From Alentia gelatinosa (Eukaryota > Annelida > Polychaeta > Phyllodocida > Polynoidae), in the NCBI GenBank assembly GCA_950022655.1, contig OX465581.1, forward strand, positions 28,305,300 to 28,369,299: DNA of 64,000 nucleotides. Direction: 5' to 3'. The notes under the pieces were generated by a model. The model was not told the DNA's origin and did not search any database. It saw nothing but the letters and a program-made list of their open reading frames with translations. Below are positions 60,046 to 64,000 of this stretch, one piece after another. The position numbers and the translations under genes are program-made. The number at the start of each line of letters is the position of its first letter. Within the stretch, counting starts at the first letter, position 1.

Positions 60046-60310
60046 TACAATATAACGTTATAAAAACGTTTTTAATAGGTTTTGCTGATACCAAAAAACG
60101 TTTTTAAAACGTTTGCGTGGACGCTTTTTAACGTTTAAAAATAAGTTTTATAAATATATAAACGTTTTATCTTCAGTAAAAGTTTCCAGGTTACCTTTTT
60201 AATACATTTTAAATACCTTTCCACGACAAAGGTAAAAAAAACAACGTTTTTCAGAACTTTCAAAGACGTTTTAAAAGATGTCTTTTTCCTTACATGTTTC
60301 AAAACGTACA
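60046..60310. repeat. Region rich in AACGTT(TTT) palindromic words
   Basis: Eight or more AACGTTT or AAAACGTTT words occur within about 260 bases with irregular spacing in AT-rich sequence. AACGTT is self-complementary, so the orientation is ambiguous. Probably a decayed tandem repeat. Confidence 0.55.
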
Positions 60311-61097
60311 CCAAGATCTATTCTGATTCTGAAATATAAACACAAAGACGTATGTATGTTTAACAGCAGCGTTTTGTATTTGGCTACACACAAATATTTA
60401 ACAGTCCTTTCTTTTTTTTTAAGGCCCTGCCATGCATTGTACATGTAAGTAAGATAGCAATATGCTATACAGTTTTAACATGATAGATATCATACTTACT
60501 CTACATCAAATTATCATGCTACATAGTGAAAGAGAAATTATATATGGTTGCCATGTCCTATTTTTTCCTATACATTTCTATAGTAGAAAAACTCAGTTAT
60601 GAGCAAATCTCAGACACAGCAAAATAATTTTACTAAGTAAAGTGATATCTTTGTTCAAAAAATAAGAATTCTGAGCTAACTTACCACCATACTTAAAAGG
60701 GGTTCAGTCCCTCTTTGTAGTTACAATCAGTTATAGAATTATTAAAGAAATACAATAACAAGATTCATGTTCTTTATCCTCTTGGATTCCATCATTTAAT
60801 TGGGAATAATGTATTTTTAAAGTATCTAGCGATATGTCTACAGTGTCTTAGAGGTATATTGGATAATTCACATTGAAAAGTAATTTTTTTTAACCCATAT
60901 GGCAATTTTCTGGATATCAAATATGATGATCTCTAAATGATGTAGAACACAGTTAATTAAAAAGAACAGGGTCACTGTGCTAGCTTTTTTTTAATTAGAG
61001 TTCTATACTATGATATACAAATTCTAGGAAGTAGTTTGTCATATAGTAAAACCGAAGAAATTCTCTTTAAACTTTCACAGAAAAGAAAAAGTAGAAC

Positions 61098-61345
61098 TTA
61101 TATAGAATAACCTGACCATGCTGTACAATCTAAAAAAAACAAGATGACAAATAGTGGTGCGTATATGGAACGAGGCATTTATATCAAGTTTCGTACAAAC
61201 TGTAAATAACTATTAAATTTTTGGCTAAAATTGTTTGGGTAGTTTAACATCGAATTAGTTCAATCAGACCTGTACAAGCATGGTAGATCATTCTATCATT
61301 CAGCATTAAAAAAAATGTGTTTGCCTAACAACTGAAATTTTAGTC
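61098..61345 (+). mobile_element. Foldback element family A, copy A3 (old, decayed)
   Basis: A diverged relative of A1 and A2. It keeps ACCTGACCATGCTGTACAAT (61110-61129), CGAGGCATTTAT near the palindrome centre, CGTACAAACTGTAAAT in the right arm and GTACAAGCATGG (61272-61283). The following A/T-rich interior and CCTAACAACTGAAAT match A2. The distal terminal repeat is gone. The right palindrome arm is interrupted by the micro-insertion at 61231-61270. Confidence 0.7.
61231..61270 (-). mobile_element. 40-bp micro-insertion nested in copy A3
   Basis: Third copy of the short unit: the plus strand reads TTGTTTGGGTAGTTTAACAT, then CGAATTAGTTCAATCAGACC. Compared with A1 and A2 it sits exactly between the right-arm segment and the conserved TGTACAAGCATGG, so the empty site can be inferred. 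No clear target duplication remains. Confidence 0.7.
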
Positions 61346-62809
61346 AACATATCCGGAACAGAATTCAAATTTTACTTATTTGGTAAGGAACCAGTTTTGA
61401 CAATATTTGACAATAATTTGAAATATTTAAAAATCACTAGGTGGAGACATTCTGAATTGTAGGCTCTCCCTTTGATGCTAATCATGCAAAACTGGGTTGT
61501 TACAATCCTTATTCATATTAAGTAATTTCTCCCGTCCCCAAAACTCTATTGTAATGAAGTGATACTATATAACTTCAATATCTGTAGAGCCTCATCTAGG
61601 TCTCTTTGGTTGTCCATCATTCTCAGCCAAACACTCATCGTTGCCTCATTCAGCAGGCGCTGTTGAGAAGAAAGAACAAAACTATTTGTAAAACTTCCAG
61701 ATATGTGTCATGAATTTCCAAAGATTATAATTAATATGAAAAACGATATGGAACACACCTGTCTTGGCTGGCACAATTGACATATGGTCAATGAGAAATT
61801 TCAAATAAAAATGAAGAATTCCTATAATGTGAAATCTGTACATACCATAGGTTGTCTTGTCATGTCAGTTATACTAAACCAAAGGGTTTAGTATTACTGT
61901 CAAAATACAACTCATAATTTCTAAAAGGGTATAGTTGATTTGACATTCAAGATGAAAATTCATACAACTATCTGGGATGGTGGTTATGAGCAACTTCAAA
62001 TACAAAAGAAAATGTCTTATGTGTATAAATTGTAACGGTAAATGCAGAATGAGGAGGAGAACGACCAATTATATATACTGTGTATAAGAGACAATCCTTT
62101 TTATTCAATGAGCCTGTAGAGTACATCAACTCTAACACCGACTTTTTTTTGTCTTTATATATTTGAAACCCTACTCAGGCCAGTTCGGGACATGGCCATT
62201 TCGGATAGGTTTTTTTCCACTTGATTACAAGTCCAAACCGACGGTATACCTGAAAAAAAAGAACAGAAACAGGTTAGGGACAACAATTAACAATAACAAC
62301 AACAGATAACAGTAACAACAATAACAGACTTTTAGGTGAGGGATGATGTTATTCCCAATTATAAACAGAGAGGTGTTTCTTGTGGCTGTTCTAAGGTTTT
62401 ATTAGCTCAAAAGGTTTATTATATCAATCCATACCTAGTATCATGCCATATGGGTAGCTAGGGAGGTGCAAAGTGGGTAGTGCCCTGCCATCTGGAGGGT
62501 GTTTTTCAGTCACGATAATCGTTGGAAACGATAACCTGAGATCGGCGTACGAATCCACGATAGTTTGGAAGATAAATACAGGGGGGGTGTTCTTAAGACA
62601 TGGTCTTGAGTTATCGTAGTGCACCAGAGCCGGTCGGCATGAAAACGGCCGTTATGTATGATAATCAACAATTAATCAAAGGTTTTATACAGACTCACTT
62701 GCCAAGTACCAGCATCAGTACTGTCATTCACATATTATCGCTTTTAATGATGCAATACATGGTTTGAAACATCTTCATATCCATTGGTATCATTTCGAAT
62801 ATATTCCTA
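61346..62809. other. Unassigned AT-rich sequence, no gene seen
   Basis: No frame longer than 66 codons. A perfect 10-bp stem (ATACTAAACC / GGTTTAGTAT) lies at 61871-61893, and a diverged repeat word lies at 62504-62523. Confidence 0.5.
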
Positions 62810-63217
62810 CAGAGAGACTGAGAAAACATGTGTGGAAAAGACATCTTTATTGGCCATGGAATGGGGCTGGGATTTGTGAAGAGGCTTGAACCACTGTTTT
62901 TGGTCTTTTAAGGCCCAATTAATTTCTCTTCGTTTTACACAAGAAAAAAGAATTATGGAAACAACTGAAAACAAGGATTTCCTTGGTGAAGAGGAAAACT
63001 GCCACAACAGTCTAAGACTGTTTTGATTAGACTGAAAAACAGGTCCCATGCTGACTGTCAAAAGTGTCAGTTTCTATATTGCTAAGTACTGCTACGAGAG
63101 GTCTGACCCTGTCATTGGATAATGTTGTGTTCAAGCTGTTTAATACTAGTAAAGACATCTGGTGGTTGATACAAGAACTACTACAGTAGCGCCGACTAGC
63201 GGTTTAGATATACAACA
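62810..63217 (-). mobile_element. Putative 3' LTR of the Ty3/gypsy element (inner edge clear, outer edge estimated)
   Basis: On the minus strand, sequence beginning TGTTGTATATC at 63217 directly follows a purine-rich tract, as expected for the first bases of a 3' LTR. An AATAAA polyadenylation signal lies on the minus strand at 62849-62854. The outer end is set only roughly near 62810. The other LTR is outside the window, so no direct comparison is possible. Confidence 0.4.
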
Positions 63218-63229
63218 CTCCTCCACATA
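63218..63229 (-). other. Putative polypurine tract
   Basis: The minus strand reads TATGTGGAGGAG immediately before TGTTGTATATC. A purine run abutting TG is the usual primer site for plus-strand synthesis in LTR retrotransposons. Confidence 0.45.
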
Positions 63230-63552
63230 TAATGGTTTTGACATCGTACTGGAATAAACATATAATTAGAACATGTTTAAAGTCTTTGGTCTCTTTGAGG
63301 TAGATGTCCATAACTATGAGTATACTGCTTATAAGTATGAATATGCTTAGTTCTTGTGAGTCTTTAAAATCCAATCAATCAACTAGTATCTAGATAGTCC
63401 TCTATCAAATAACCATAACTGTTTTCTTTACTTAATATTATTTTTAACATAACCAAAAGTGAGTGTCAGAAATCTTAGTCTCTGAAATAGAACAGTCATT
63501 TAGTAACATAGTCATTAAACTTTGTGGGAGCTCTTCTGGCTCTGATTGGCAC
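63230..63552 (-). other. Non-coding 3' leader between gypsy pol stop and polypurine tract
   Basis: About 320 bases with no open frame, as often found between the end of pol and the 3' LTR in elements without an env-like gene. Confidence 0.4.
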
Positions 63553-64000
63553 TCATCTTGGTGATGGTGCTATAGGCCTAGGTGGTGTAGCAACCACCGG
63601 GGGTGGAACTCTGGATGGTTCCTCATGGGTAACCCCATGATCCGCTGGTGGCATTGCTTTGGGTGGTGTATCTGCAACCACAGAGTGATTTCCATCTTTT
63701 GGCATATCGTTGATGATTGCGTCAGTTAATTGCCTTTGCATGGATTGATCATCATAATTGTCATTGTCTTTGTCATCTTCGTTGGTTTCCCCTGATTTCC
63801 GAAGATGGTCAACATGTACATATCTGAGGTTCCGGCCAACTCTCACCAGGTATTGTACTGGACCCTTCCTTGACACAATCGAGCCAGGTACATACTTGAT
63901 ATCAGTGCCTCGACAGTTCTTTACTCGCACGCACTCTCCTCGCTCGAACTCTCGAAGCTTTGGCACTCGTTCGTCTCCGTACTCTCTAATCTTCTCCTGT
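63553..64000 (-). CDS. pol: Ty3/gypsy polyprotein C-terminus (integrase C-terminal domain), partial
   Basis: The minus-strand frame is open from the window edge to the stop at 63553, with no internal stop, so the apparent internal start is not real. It reads REFERGECVRVKNCRG, then YVPGSIVSRKGPVQYLVRV, then a VHVDHLRKSGE segment. This is the SH3-like integrase C-terminal domain of Metaviridae: a G-E-x-V-x-V-R strand, a P-G-x-I-x-x-x-x-G-P-x-x-Y-x-V core and the closing V-DHLR. It is followed by an acidic, then Pro-rich tail (PSRVPPPVVATPPRPI). The domain joins element DNA to host DNA during integration. The catalytic DDE core would lie beyond the right edge. It seems intact as far as visible, so the element may be fairly young. 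Confidence 0.88.
   Translation of the reverse strand, partial: QEKIREYGDERVPKLREFERGECVRVKNCRGTDIKYVPGSIVSRKGPVQYLVRVGRNLRYVHVDHLRKSGETNEDDKDNDNYDDQSMQRQLTDAIINDMPKDGNHSVVADTPPKAMPPADHGVTHEEPSRVPPPVVATPPRPIAPSPR

Noticed and set aside
1..64000. CRISPR array or prokaryotic operon
   Set aside because: No regular repeat-spacer array and no dense coding. Gene density, SINEs and LINEs are all eukaryotic features.

Overview
This window looks like repeat-dominated, AT-rich nuclear DNA from an animal. I found no convincing host gene, rRNA, true tRNA or CRISPR array. Every protein similarity I can recognise belongs to a transposable element: three or four LINE fragments, a tyrosine-recombinase fragment, and the 3' end of a Ty3/gypsy element. 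The tRNA-headed SINEs with (CAAA)n tails, together with this element mix, fit a lophotrochozoan, most likely a bivalve mollusc. That assignment is inference from general appearance and cannot be proved from the window.

Layout. 1-17.5 kb: mostly unassigned sequence, with a truncated SINE at 1.7 kb and a foldback element (family A, copy A1) at 6.57-6.91 kb. 17.5-25 kb: a 49-bp micro-insertion with a target duplication, a diverged dispersed repeat, a second family A copy (20.35-20.70 kb), a purine-rich strand block (23.1-24.1 kb), a second micro-insertion at 24.5 kb and one uncertain Cys-rich open frame. 25-41.5 kb: a full-length SINE with a 16-bp target duplication (28.0-28.3 kb), foldback family B copies at 30.9 and 39.0 kb, two SINE-like tRNA heads, a LINE reverse-transcriptase relic (33 kb, minus strand) and another SINE (40.2 kb). 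41.5-55.5 kb: a LINE 3' end (44.1 kb), palindromes and a 19-bp minisatellite near 46 kb, two arrays of short motifs (48.7-50 kb), and a nested mosaic at 50.7-54.1 kb. That mosaic runs in order: LINE endonuclease half, a third hairpin interrupted by a pogo-like MITE, a DIRS/Crypton-type recombinase fragment, and a LINE RT 3' half. Family B copy B3 follows at 55.2 kb. 55.5-64 kb: an unusual interspersed 16-bp motif array with telomere-like words (58.55-58.91 kb), a decayed family A copy containing a micro-insertion (61.1 kb), and a gypsy 3' end on the minus strand running off the right edge.

The most interesting signal is a set of short non-autonomous elements that share an architecture but not a sequence. 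Each has a roughly 140-150 bp palindrome joined to a roughly 170-190 bp module bounded by inverted repeats of the form TTTA-Y-TAT-NN-ACC. In families A and B the module carries extra alternating copies of a family-specific word that also occurs in the palindrome. A second unusual signal is a discrete ~40-bp unit, present three times with a similar 5' limit, twice flanked by 12-13 bp target duplications. It resembles an ultra-short retroposon sharing the SINE tail. These elements appear to act only on themselves; I see no operon-like or pathway organisation.
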